Shown: positions 56,991-64,000 of the stretch, piece by piece | Numbering within the stretch: position 1 is the first letter of the stretch | How the letters are laid out: each line of letters opens with the position of its first letter | Assembly (NCBI RefSeq): GCF_900141895.1 | Contig: NZ_FQYT01000010.1 | Span: 32,897 to 96,896, forward strand | Source: Parasporobacterium paucivorans DSM 15970 | GTDB taxonomy: Bacteria; Bacillota; Clostridia; Lachnospirales; Lachnospiraceae | Length of the DNA stretch: 64,000 nt | Direction: 5' to 3' | Made by a program: the position numbers and the translations under genes | The notes under the pieces: generated by a model | Database searches by the model: none | The model's input: the letters and a program-made list of their open reading frames with translations, nothing else | Told to the model about the DNA's origin: nothing

Positions 56991-58049
56991 ATGGAGATTA
57001 AATTAGACAATGTAGTTCTGGATGAGATAAACGAATATTTAATGGATGAGAATATTACGGATCTTAACTGGAACGGCAGGGAGTTGTGGTTAGATGACTT
57101 GAACAGGGGAAGGCTTCTGTCGGATAAGAAACTGAGTGCCCGCTTTGTTGAGAATTTTTCCATCAGGCTGGCGAATCTTATGAATCTGAATTTCAATAAG
57201 CATAATCCGCTCCTGGAAGCAGAAACGGATGATTTAAGGATTTCCATAATTCATGAAAGCGTTGCAAAAACCGGCAGAAGCATCTCCATACGTAAAACCC
57301 CTGTTGTGAAACGTTTAAACAGAAGAATAATGATAGAATCCGGATTTTGTCCAGAAGAAATATGCAACTTTATGGAAAATGCCATCAGAGCCCATTGCAG
57401 CACCATCATTTGCGGACTCCCCTCAGTAGGTAAAACGGAGTATCTGAAAGCGTTAAGCGCATATATCCCGGCACATGAAAGGGTAGCGACCATTGAAGAC
57501 AACCTTGAAATTCACTTCAAGGACATAAATCCCCGTAATGATTGCGTAGAACTAAAAATTACAGAATCCTTTCCATTTGAAAAAGCTATAGCCTCCTGCC
57601 TTAGACACAATGTTAAGTGGACATTGTTGTCTGAAGCAAGGGGCAGGGAGGTTGTGCATCTGATGAATAACTTATCCAATGGGACCTGGTGTATGACGAC
57701 CCTTCATGCGAACAATGTAAGGAAAATTCCTGACAGGATAGCAAATATGGTTGGAGAAGCGTATGTGCACGAGAGATTCATAAACAATATTTATGCATTT
57801 CTTGATATTGGAGTCCATATCAATGCAAGTGTGAGACAGGATGAGGAGATAACAAGAAGGATTGAACAGATTTGCGTTTTCAGCCGTGAAGACAATAATA
57901 ATATTCTGTCCATAATTTACGAGGATGGCCAGCTGTATCCGGATAAACTCACATATGAGATCCGGCATCGTTTCGAAAAAAACGGAATAAAGGATCCTTT
58001 CCGGGAAGGAGGATGGCATGAAACTGATCAGTCCGGTAAAAGAGTTTAA
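56991..58049 (+). CDS. CpaF/TadA-family secretion ATPase
   Basis: A 352-residue hexameric motor ATPase of the type II/IV secretion and Tad pilus class. Walker A GLPSVGKT (residues 142-149), the Asp box TIEDNLEI (about 168), Walker B region WTLLSEARGREV (about 210) and His box TTLHANN (236-242) are all present. It is shorter than most CpaF proteins because the N-terminal extension is reduced. ATG 56991 is chosen because GAGG lies five bases upstream; a GTG two codons earlier would overlap that site. Its end overlaps the platform gene by 32 bases, as expected for interacting parts. Confidence 0.93.
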   Translation: MEIKLDNVVLDEINEYLMDENITDLNWNGRELWLDDLNRGRLLSDKKLSARFVENFSIRLANLMNLNFNKHNPLLEAETDDLRISIIHESVAKTGRSISIRKTPVVKRLNRRIMIESGFCPEEICNFMENAIRAHCSTIICGLPSVGKTEYLKALSAYIPAHERVATIEDNLEIHFKDINPRNDCVELKITESFPFEKAIASCLRHNVKWTLLSEARGREVVHLMNNLSNGTWCMTTLHANNVRKIPDRIANMVGEAYVHERFINNIYAFLDIGVHINASVRQDEEITRRIEQICVFSREDNNNILSIIYEDGQLYPDKLTYEIRHRFEKNGIKDPFREGGWHETDQSGKRV

Positions 58050-59517
58050 GCAGCGGATGATGACTAACGTTTCAATCCGGAATTTTTCCGGCGGTCTTAT
58101 CCTGTTTCTGGGAGCCGTAATGGTCACATCACTTCTATACAGACTGAATGTCCTGTATATGGCTGTGCTCCTGATTGTGGGACTTGTGGTATATCCTGTT
58201 CTGACCAAATCAAAGAGCATAAGCAGGTACGAAGAAAATAGATTTACAGACGTCTGCTCCTATCTGGAGCAGATGTGTTCCTCCTTTCAGAAAGATGCAA
58301 AAATACTAAATGCATTAAAGGACAGCCGCTTAGTAGTTGAGGGGAGACTTGGAATTCTGGTTGATGAGGCGGCTGCATACATTGAAAATGGGATATGCCA
58401 TGAAAAAGACATATATACCGAAGCTTTCCAAATCATTGAAAAGGAATATTCATGCAGGCGAATGGTTTCCCTGCATGAATTCATGGTTAAAGTGGAAATG
58501 TCCGGGGGTGATTACCATAATTCCCTGAACATCATACTTAGAGACCTGCATCTGTGGATGGAGAGAACAATTCTGTTTCAGCGGAATATCGCAACTACAA
58601 AAGTAAACTATGTGGTGGTTTTATTCCTATCCATTATATCCTGCACGATGGCCATGATCATGTCCGGCCTGTCAAGGGGGCAGAGTGATTATCTGGCGGC
58701 TTACCTCGATATCACGGGCTACAGCCTATATCAGATGATGACTGCGCTGTTTATTTTGAGCTGCATGATGTCCCTTGTTTTGATTTACAAAAAGTTGACA
58801 GGAAGCTGGCTGGATTTTCGAAAAAGTGAAACCATTATATTGGGAGACTATAAAACGGCTACAAAATATGATACAAGAAAAGCGGTACGACGTTTGCTGC
58901 CGCTGATGAGTGTGTTGTCCCTGGCGGGGATTGTCCTTCTGTTCTTCGGCAAATACTGGCAGGCGGTGCTGGTTTTTCTGGCAGCTCTTTTCATATTCAG
59001 CATTCCTTCGCTGAAATACAAAATGGCAAGGAGAAGCACAATTGAAGAAATAAAGATGGCCTTTCCGGAGTGGCTGCGCGAGATCACGCTGAACCTCCAA
59101 TATCAGACGATACAGATGGCCATTCAATTTTCCTATGACGGTTCGCCCGTAGTGCTAAAGGAATCATTACAAAAATTTATTGGGCAGCTGCACGAAAATC
59201 CGAAAGGTATAGAACCATACCATCATTATCTGTCTGAATTTGATATCTCGGAGATCACTTCTGCCATGCGGATTCTATATAGTATGAGCGAACTGTCCCA
59301 TGAAAAGTCCCAGGAAATGCTGAATGTTCTGACTGAACGAAATTACAGCATGATAGATAAAGCTGAAAAAATCTACGACAAAAATAAGATTGCCACCATC
59401 AAGCAATTGCTGTATATGCCAATGATATTCAGTATGTGTAAGATTTTTACGGATCTTATCCTGTTTTCAAACTCTTTTTTTTCTGGATTCTCGCAAATAG
59501 GCAATTTTATTCAATGA
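58018..59517 (+). CDS. fused TadB/TadC-like membrane platform protein
   Basis: A 499-residue membrane protein with about seven hydrophobic segments (near residues 25-62, 200-222, 238-258, 295-335, 468-490). Two cytoplasmic T2SSF-like regions are visible: residues about 70-195 (CSYLEQMCSSFQKDA, MSGGDYHNSLN) and about 345-465 (FPEWLREITLNLQ, LSEFDISEITSAMRIL). Tad systems usually have two platform proteins, TadB and TadC; here both halves appear to be in one chain. It works with the ATPase encoded just upstream to move subunits through the membrane. Confidence 0.85.
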   Translation: MKLISPVKEFKQRMMTNVSIRNFSGGLILFLGAVMVTSLLYRLNVLYMAVLLIVGLVVYPVLTKSKSISRYEENRFTDVCSYLEQMCSSFQKDAKILNALKDSRLVVEGRLGILVDEAAAYIENGICHEKDIYTEAFQIIEKEYSCRRMVSLHEFMVKVEMSGGDYHNSLNIILRDLHLWMERTILFQRNIATTKVNYVVVLFLSIISCTMAMIMSGLSRGQSDYLAAYLDITGYSLYQMMTALFILSCMMSLVLIYKKLTGSWLDFRKSETIILGDYKTATKYDTRKAVRRLLPLMSVLSLAGIVLLFFGKYWQAVLVFLAALFIFSIPSLKYKMARRSTIEEIKMAFPEWLREITLNLQYQTIQMAIQFSYDGSPVVLKESLQKFIGQLHENPKGIEPYHHYLSEFDISEITSAMRILYSMSELSHEKSQEMLNVLTERNYSMIDKAEKIYDKNKIATIKQLLYMPMIFSMCKIFTDLILFSNSFFSGFSQIGNFIQ

Positions 59518-59531
59518 AGGGGGGACTTGCG

Positions 59532-59639
59532 ATGGATATGCTGATGGAGTATTTCGGAGGGATTTTGTTTATTCCGGCTGCGGTAACAATGATCATGTTT
59601 TTTGCAAAATTACTGGAAATTGTGACGGGAGGGGTATGA
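59532..59639 (+). CDS. 35-aa membrane peptide of the Tad-like locus
   Basis: ATG 59532 follows AAGGGGGG by about eight bases. The 35-residue product is almost entirely a hydrophobic helix (about residues 8-30, FGGILFIPAAVTMIMFFAKLLEIV in part), preceded by MEYFGG. Its stop codon TGA overlaps the next start codon by one base. Too short to assign; its place between platform and TadE-like genes suggests a structural or assembly role. Confidence 0.62.
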   Translation: MDMLMEYFGGILFIPAAVTMIMFFAKLLEIVTGGV

Positions 59640-59782
59640 TGCAGGAAATATTTGAGGAATATGGAGCTGTAAGTCTGAACACAATAATAGTCATCATATT
59701 GATGGCGATATTCATGAATATTTTGCATGACACATCGATGCATTCAGGTGCTGCATTGATTCAATTTATTGGATCGGGGTGA
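59639..59782 (+). CDS. 47-aa membrane peptide of the Tad-like locus
   Basis: ATG 59639 shares its A with the TGA of the preceding gene and follows GGGAGGGG, so it is translationally coupled. The product has FEEYGAVSLN, a hydrophobic helix (about residues 14-29, TIIVIILMAIFMNIL) and a short tail (MHSGAALIQFIGSG). The EEYGA start resembles the region after the cleavage site of Flp pilins, but no Gly precedes it. Function not known. Confidence 0.62.
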   Translation: MQEIFEEYGAVSLNTIIVIILMAIFMNILHDTSMHSGAALIQFIGSG

Positions 59783-59785
59783 AGT

Positions 59786-60118
59786 ATGAGGGTATTAGTT
59801 GAAAGTTTCCTGATTTATATGCTGCTGGTATTTATATTTTTTGTGTCCCTGGAATATGTGATTATGAATAAGCAGATAATAACCGCCCGTGAATTCCATT
59901 CAGCCTGTGTGGATAATATTGAGAATGCCGCCTTTGATACAAATACAATAAAGGCCTGGGAGGAGAATGCCCAAAAAAATGGTTTCAATCTGCTTGTAAA
60001 GAGTGTGGATGGCGCCAACATTCTTTCCCCCTGTTATTACGTTGAGGTTACATATAATACGGGAATCAGGTTATTAGGGGTCAGCGGAGAAGGCGTGATT
60101 CAGGGGTACGCCAGATAG
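59786..60118 (+). CDS. TadE-like pseudopilin
   Basis: A 110-residue protein with an N-terminal membrane helix (about residues 5-22, VESFLIYMLLVFIFFVSL), immediately followed by EYVIMNKQIITAREF, an amphipathic continuation as in TadE/TadG and other pseudopilins, and a small beta-rich C-terminal domain (FNLLVKSVDG, CYYVEVTYNTGIRLLGVSG). Two Cys may pair outside the cell. GGGGTGAAGT gives the ribosome site. It starts four bases after the 47-aa peptide gene. Confidence 0.72.
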   Translation: MRVLVESFLIYMLLVFIFFVSLEYVIMNKQIITAREFHSACVDNIENAAFDTNTIKAWEENAQKNGFNLLVKSVDGANILSPCYYVEVTYNTGIRLLGVSGEGVIQGYAR

Positions 60119-60130
60119 GGAGGATTTGAA

Positions 60131-60286
60131 ATGGATCTGATAATAAAAAAATATAGCGAGATAATAATCATGATTATTGCCGTACTGATGTGCGCCGGAC
60201 TAATCGTACCCATGACCGCGAGGGTTAAATCTATGACGCAGCTGCAGGTAGAAGCAGTAAACGCAGCGGACTTTGGTCAGGAATAA
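60131..60286 (+). CDS. 51-aa pilin-like membrane peptide
   Basis: ATG 60131 follows GGGAGG by seven bases. The product starts with basic residues (IIKKYSE), has a hydrophobic helix (about residues 9-28, IIIMIIAVLMCAGLIVP) and a polar end (VKSMTQLQVEAVNAADFGQE). It shares the K-Y-S-x-I-I-x-I-I-A pattern with the 59-aa protein at 56790, so the two are probably distant paralogues, candidate major or minor subunits of the Tad-like fibre. It is the last gene of the cluster. Confidence 0.68.
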   Translation: MDLIIKKYSEIIIMIIAVLMCAGLIVPMTARVKSMTQLQVEAVNAADFGQE

Positions 60287-60299
60287 AGTTATATATAAT

Positions 60300-60327
60300 T
60301 TGACATTTTTCTCTTTTGTCTTATACT
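60300..60327 (+). promoter_or_regulatory. promoter of mgsA
   Basis: TTGACA (60300-60305), 16 bases, TATACT (60322-60327), 39 bases before the start. Confidence 0.7.
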
Positions 60328-60366
60328 TAATAAAAAGTGTGATACCTACAGACAAAGGAGAAAAAT

Positions 60367-60834
60367 ATGTCCGATTATATATCTTTTACGATTGGAAAAC
60401 AAAAAAACATTGCTCTTATTGCTCATGATAATTACAAGCAGCGCCTGATAGAATGGTGCAGGGTGAATTATGATATTCTTTCCCTTCATAATTTGTGTGG
60501 AACCGGTACAACGGCGAGGATGATAACAGACAAATCAGGTCTTCACGTAAGAGGTTTTAATAGCGGTCCGTTGGGGGGAGACCAGCAAGTGGGTGCTAGA
60601 ATAGTAGAAGGGAAAATCGACATCGTAATCTTCTTCTCAGACCCTCTGACCGCCCAGCCACATGACCCGGATGTAAAGGCGCTCCTCCGCATAGCTCAGG
60701 TCTATGACATACCGATTGCCAACAATGAAGCGACAGCTGATTTTATTATTACTTCAAAATACTTCAACAGCGAATACACGCACGAAGTAATAAACTTCAA
60801 AAAAAATATTTCTGACAGGGCAGACAGCCTATAA
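60367..60834 (+). CDS. mgsA: methylglyoxal synthase
   Basis: Converts dihydroxyacetone phosphate to methylglyoxal and phosphate, a bypass that restores phosphate when sugar phosphates pile up. 155 residues with the family motifs ALIAHDNYKQRL (catalytic Asp region), GTGTTARM, NSGPLGGDQQVGARI, FFSDPLTAQPHDPDVKAL and IANNEATADF. ACAAAGGAG precedes the ATG. It has its own promoter and no partner gene. Confidence 0.96.
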   Translation: MSDYISFTIGKQKNIALIAHDNYKQRLIEWCRVNYDILSLHNLCGTGTTARMITDKSGLHVRGFNSGPLGGDQQVGARIVEGKIDIVIFFSDPLTAQPHDPDVKALLRIAQVYDIPIANNEATADFIITSKYFNSEYTHEVINFKKNISDRADSL

Positions 60835-60847
60835 TTCATCAAAAATA

Positions 60848-60876
60848 TTGTCGTAAATCTCATTATGTATTATAAT
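60848..60876 (+). promoter_or_regulatory. promoter of the folate operon
   Basis: TTGTCG (60848-60853), 17 bases, TATAAT (60871-60876), 51 bases before folE. Confidence 0.65.
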
Positions 60877-60927
60877 CGGTATGAAGAACCGTGAAACCTG
60901 ATGGTTTAGAAAATGGAGGAAGCCTGA

Positions 60928-61491
60928 ATGGATAAAGATAGGATAGAAAAAGCAGTAAGAGAAATATTATATGCGGTGGGTGAGAACCCGGACCGAGAGG
61001 GGCTTATCGACACGCCAAGAAGAATTGCTAAAATGTATGAGGAAATTTTTTCCGGTATTGACCAGGATCCGGCAAAACATCTGGAAATATATTTTCAAGA
61101 GGAGAAATATGAGGAGCTGGTGCTGATCAAGGATATTCCTTTTTATTCAGTGTGTGAACACCACTTGGTTCCCTTCTTCGGAAAGGCTCATGTGGGCTAT
61201 CTTCCGAAGGATGGAAAGCTTACCGGCTTGAGCAAGCTGGCCAGGGTAGTTGAAACAGTGGCGAAAAGGCCGCAGCTTCAGGAAAGGCTTACAGCTTCGG
61301 TGGCGGATGCCATACAGAACACTTTGGAGCCTTATGGAGTGATAGTTGTCGTGGAGGCGGAACACATGTGCATGACTATGAGGGGTGTTAAAAAACCTGG
61401 CTCCAAGACAATTACTTCTGCAGTTAGAGGTGTGTTTGCATCAGATGCAAAAGCCCGCGCAGAGGTTCTGTCCATCATTAACATGAAATAG
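60928..61491 (+). CDS. folE: GTP cyclohydrolase I
   Basis: Opens GTP to 7,8-dihydroneopterin triphosphate, the first step of folate synthesis. 187 residues; the zinc ligands are the Cys and His in [20 protein letters not shown] (about residues 75-80, shown in part) and the Cys of [24 protein letters not shown] precedes the ATG. First gene of folE-folP-folB-folK-HD, all close or overlapping. Confidence 0.97.
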   Translation: MDKDRIEKAVREILYAVGENPDREGLIDTPRRIAKMYEEIFSGIDQDPAKHLEIYFQEEKYEELVLIKDIPFYSVCEHHLVPFFGKAHVGYLPKDGKLTGLSKLARVVETVAKRPQLQERLTASVADAIQNTLEPYGVIVVVEAEHMCMTMRGVKKPGSKTITSAVRGVFASDAKARAEVLSIINMK

Positions 61492-61507
61492 GGTGGTGGT
61501 AACAGCT

Positions 61508-62347
61508 ATGAACATTAAGGATTATAAAATGATGATCGGCCAAAAGGAAATATGCTTTGGAAAGCAGACCTATATTATGGGGATACTTAATGTCACCCCA
61601 GATTCTTTTTCGGATGGTGGAGATTATACGGATACAGACAAAGCGGTTGAACATGCAAAGGATATGCTTCATGATGGCGCAGTGATGATTGATGTAGGCG
61701 GGGAATCGACAAGACCTGGTTATACCTTGATATCTGAAGAAGAAGAAATCCGAAGAATATCACCGGTTATCCGACGTCTTCGTGAGGAAACCGATGCGAT
61801 TATTTCAGTAGACACATATAAACCGAAAGTTGCAGTGGCGGCTATAGACAGCGGGGCCCATATTATAAATGATATATGGGGCCTCCAGAGCGATCCGGAG
61901 ATGATCAGGGTTGCTGCGAAATACCAGGTGCCAGTCATTATAATGCACAATCAGGATGGAACCTTTTATAAAGATCTGATGGGCGAGATAAAAGCATTCT
62001 TAGTACAGTCCATCGATATCGCACTTAAGGGCGGACTGAAGAATGAAAATATAATTCTGGATCCAGGTGTAGGTTTTGGCAAGACAATGGAGCAGAATAT
62101 GGAAGTTATGGCCAATCTGGATCAGATCAGGGAACTGGGGTATCCTGTTCTTCTGGGTACATCCAGAAAAAGAATGATTGGCAGTATCCTGGGGTTGAAT
62201 GAGCCGAAATTGAGGGTAAATGGAACCGTTGCGACGACTGTAATGGGAATTATGCAGGGAATTGACATTGTAAGGGTTCATGACGTAAGGGAAAACGCAG
62301 AGGCGGCTAAGATTACCGATGCGATAATGAGGAATCTGAATGGATAA
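61508..62347 (+). CDS. folP: dihydropteroate synthase
   Basis: Joins hydroxymethyl-dihydropterin diphosphate and p-aminobenzoate to dihydropteroate; the sulfonamide target. 279 residues with MGILNVTPDSFSDGG (phosphate loop), DVGGESTRPG, IINDIWGLQ, DPGVGFGKT and LLGTSRKRMIG. I start at ATG 61508, with GGTGGT seven bases upstream; the GTG at 61493 has no ribosome site. Its last eight bases overlap folB. Confidence 0.96.
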   Translation: MNIKDYKMMIGQKEICFGKQTYIMGILNVTPDSFSDGGDYTDTDKAVEHAKDMLHDGAVMIDVGGESTRPGYTLISEEEEIRRISPVIRRLREETDAIISVDTYKPKVAVAAIDSGAHIINDIWGLQSDPEMIRVAAKYQVPVIIMHNQDGTFYKDLMGEIKAFLVQSIDIALKGGLKNENIILDPGVGFGKTMEQNMEVMANLDQIRELGYPVLLGTSRKRMIGSILGLNEPKLRVNGTVATTVMGIMQGIDIVRVHDVRENAEAAKITDAIMRNLNG

Positions 62348-62708
62348 AATCATATTAAACAACATGGTTTTCCATGCATTTCACGGTGCCATGGAGGAAG
62401 AACAGAGACTGGGACAGCTTTTCTATCTGGATGCTGTCCTCTTTGTGGATTTGAAAACGGCCGGCGATTCGGATGATGTGAATGACACCATCCACTATGG
62501 GTTAGTATACGAAAAAATCAAGGAAATAATGGAAAAAGAACGCTATAATCTTATAGAAGCATTAGCCCAGAGGATTTGCAGCGTGTTATTGGAGGGGTAT
62601 TCCACGCTGGAAAAAATACAGGTTACAATTCGCAAACCTTCCGCTCCAGTGGCCGGGATATTTGACTACATGGGCGTTGAGATAACCAGAACCAGGGGAG
62701 AGTCATAA
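62340..62708 (+). CDS. folB: dihydroneopterin aldolase
   Basis: Cleaves dihydroneopterin to hydroxymethyl-dihydropterin and glycolaldehyde. 122 residues; FHAFHGAMEEEQRLGQLF with the conserved Glu, DTIHYGLVYEKI, EALAQRIC and IRKPSAPVAG (catalytic Lys) match FolB. It overlaps folP at its start, and its stop overlaps the folK ATG by one base. Confidence 0.95.
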   Translation: MDKIILNNMVFHAFHGAMEEEQRLGQLFYLDAVLFVDLKTAGDSDDVNDTIHYGLVYEKIKEIMEKERYNLIEALAQRICSVLLEGYSTLEKIQVTIRKPSAPVAGIFDYMGVEITRTRGES

Positions 62709-63181
62709 TGAAAAAGGTCTATCTGAGTCTGGGAAGCAACATGGGTGATACAAGGGCGAACCTGAAAGAAGCAATGGATGTCCTGAAGACGGAAATGGAG
62801 ATAACGAAGGTATCCTCCTTCTATGAAACCGAGCCTGTAGGTTATACAGATCAGGACTGGTTTCTTAATATCGTGGTGGAGGCGTACACTTGTCTGGAAC
62901 CGCTTGAACTTCTTGCGTTTTGCCAGGATGTGGAAAATAAGATGAAACGGGTAAAAACCATACGGTTTGGCCCCAGAAATATTGATGTGGATATCCTGTT
63001 GTATGAAGATTTCAGTATCAACCAGGAAGTGCTGACGATTCCCCACCCAAGAATGAAGGAACGTGCTTTTGTCCTGGTTCCTCTTTATGAGATTGCTCCG
63101 GATTTGCTGATAGGTAAGGAACCGATTGCTGATATATTGAAAAACCTCAAAGGGGAGCAGGTCAGGAAACTGGAGGACTGA
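62708..63181 (+). CDS. folK: hydroxymethyl-dihydropterin pyrophosphokinase
   Basis: Transfers pyrophosphate from ATP to hydroxymethyl-dihydropterin, making the FolP substrate. 157 residues; YLSLGSNMGDTRANL, FYETEPVGYTDQDWFLN, RFGPRNIDVDIL (metal-binding Asp pair) and IPHPRMKERAFVL are diagnostic. Coupled to folB by a one-base overlap; the HD-domain gene starts one base after its stop. Confidence 0.96.
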   Translation: MKKVYLSLGSNMGDTRANLKEAMDVLKTEMEITKVSSFYETEPVGYTDQDWFLNIVVEAYTCLEPLELLAFCQDVENKMKRVKTIRFGPRNIDVDILLYEDFSINQEVLTIPHPRMKERAFVLVPLYEIAPDLLIGKEPIADILKNLKGEQVRKLED

Positions 63182-63182
63182 T

Positions 63183-63659
63183 ATGGACAGGGTAAACAGA
63201 ATATTGAGAGATGAAGGATATCTCTCTCATCTTAAAAAAATCAAGATACTGGAAGCTGAAAGAAGGTTCTGCCGTCATGATATCGAGCATTTTCTGGATG
63301 TATGCCGGATTGCTTGGATCCTGAACCTTGAACAGGACCTGCACCTGGAGAAGGAGCTGGTATATGCAGCTGGCCTTCTTCATGATATAGGGAGATGGGT
63401 CCAGATTGAAAACGGCCAGGACCATGCCGAAGCCAGCAGTGTTTTGTGCAAAGAAATCCTGATGCGGTGTGGATTTGAAACAGAGGAGATGGAACAGATA
63501 CAGGAAGCCATACAGAAACATCGTACAGAAATGGATGGAAGCAGTCTTGTGAAGGTGGTTTACAAGGCAGACAAGCTGTCCAGAAAATGCTTCGCATGTC
63601 CCGTAATTGGTGAATGCAAGAATTATAATCCGGGTGATGACCCGTGGCTTATATACTAA
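63183..63659 (+). CDS. HD-domain phosphohydrolase in the folate operon
   Basis: A 158-residue single-domain HD protein. Metal ligands: His 32 in RHDIEHF, His 67-Asp 68 in GLLHDIGRW, and probably a later His/Asp (KHR at about 112, ADK at about 130). The C-terminus has a Cys cluster KCFACPVIGEC (Cys 136, 139, 145) that could hold a metal. HD enzymes remove phosphates from nucleotides or related compounds. It is the last gene of the folate operon, one base after folK, which lacks any other candidate for removing phosphates from dihydroneopterin triphosphate; that role is inference. Confidence 0.85.
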   Translation: MDRVNRILRDEGYLSHLKKIKILEAERRFCRHDIEHFLDVCRIAWILNLEQDLHLEKELVYAAGLLHDIGRWVQIENGQDHAEASSVLCKEILMRCGFETEEMEQIQEAIQKHRTEMDGSSLVKVVYKADKLSRKCFACPVIGECKNYNPGDDPWLIY

Positions 63660-63717
63660 AAAAAGAACCGCTGAAAACGCAATGTCATTAAGTTAAGAGA
63701 AGACAAATAATACAACG

Positions 63718-63767
63718 AGGATTTCGAAATTCAGATATAGTCTTTTTCTGAGTTCGGAATCCTTTTT
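63718..63767 (+). terminator. terminator of the folate operon
   Basis: AGGATTTCGAA..TTCAGA pairs with TCTGAGTTCGGAATCCT (about 15 bp with one mismatch and one bulge) and is followed by six T. Confidence 0.78.
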
Positions 63768-64000
63768 TGCTATATTCTTGAAGGTATATTAGATTTATAT
63801 GTATGCCAAAAAGACAGATTGTCATCTGCCATTTTTAATAGTATTATTGTTATGGATTAAGCTACTCTGTAGAGGAATCCAACTGCGGTCTGGGATTTGA
63901 CTTTACGAGGGTCTTGACGCCCAGGCCGTATTGGTAAAATATATTTCTGTATTAATGTAACGACATCCAATGACGTTACATTAATACACTTTAGATATCG
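63768..64000. other. non-coding end region with a perfect inverted repeat
   Basis: No open frame with a ribosome site is visible on either strand in this stretch. At 63948-63988 the 15-base arm TGTATTAATGTAACG is followed after 11 bases by its exact complement. A T run does not follow within the window, so it is not an obvious intrinsic terminator; it could be an operator, a recombination site, or a hairpin at the start of the next transcript. Confidence 0.6.

Noticed and set aside
60877..60927. Tetrahydrofolate riboswitch before folE
   Set aside because: The leader is only about 45 bases and lacks the conserved THF aptamer segments; only a weak AACC/GGTT hairpin is possible.
63840..63934. 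Short open frame in the terminal region (encoding an end RVLTPRPYW)
   Set aside because: It is bounded by stops within about 32 codons, has no start codon with a ribosome site, and no recognisable homology.
63948..63988. Chromosome dimer resolution (dif) site
   Set aside because: The arms do not resemble the known 28-bp Firmicute dif sequence and the spacer is 11 rather than 6-8 bases.

Overview
The window looks like an ordinary chromosomal stretch from a low-to-moderate GC, anaerobic, Gram-positive member of the Clostridia (Lachnospiraceae or a related Eubacteriales family; species not determined). The reasons are AGGAGG-type ribosome binding sites throughout, T-box leaders, a CIRCE-controlled groESL, the Firmicute order cysE-cysS-mrnC-rlmB-sigH, an infC-rpmI-rplT operon with an AUU start and attenuator leader, a flavodiiron protein, and a c-di-GMP-I riboswitch in front of a secreted metalloprotease. 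I see no phage, insertion sequence, CRISPR array or rRNA.

Layout. 0-9 kb: gltX and a UvrD/PcrA-type helicase, a DUF1292 protein with cobO on the minus strand, a protein with a 45-bp tandem repeat, a UDPGP-family uridylyltransferase and argS. 9-16 kb: azlCD, a CPBP protease, a GT2 glycosyltransferase, minus-strand PAP2 and diacylglycerol-kinase-type genes, an acyl-CoA ligase and two tRNAs (Val, Met). 16-23 kb: an IspF-DUF2156 fusion, an Eis-like acetyltransferase, then a Cys T-box before cysE-cysS-mrnC-rlmB-sigH. 23-32 kb: pyruvate carboxylase, a DUF4153 membrane protein, a polar amino-acid ABC transporter with a structured, terminator-ended leader, and a c-di-GMP-I riboswitch driving a PPEP/ATLF-like zinc protease. 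32-44 kb: membrane and housekeeping genes, tRNA-Thr, DMT and MATE exporters, an M18 aminopeptidase, glnS, a MocR regulator, and an Ogg-type glycosylase. 44-54.6 kb: groESL, guaB, purH, T-box(Thr)-thrS, fprA, infC-rpmI-rplT. 54.6-60.3 kb: a compact Tad/Flp-like secretion locus. 60.3-64 kb: mgsA, then folE-folP-folB-folK-HD, and a terminal region with a perfect 15-bp inverted repeat.

The most noteworthy items are (1) the miniature Tad-like locus: a large secreted Ig-like protein with an apparent AUC start, a small secreted protein, a CpaF-type ATPase, a fused TadB/TadC-like platform, a TadE-like pseudopilin and four tiny one-helix proteins, without TadZ, secretin or prepilin peptidase in the cluster; (2) the c-di-GMP-I riboswitch plus PPEP-like protease whose own linker carries a Pro-Pro site; (3) the IspF-DUF2156 fusion; and (4) an unclassified structured leader ahead of the amino-acid ABC operon. 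The thrS T-box (ACC specifier, UGGA) and the tRNA-Thr(GGU, U73) encoded in the same window match each other as sensor and ligand.
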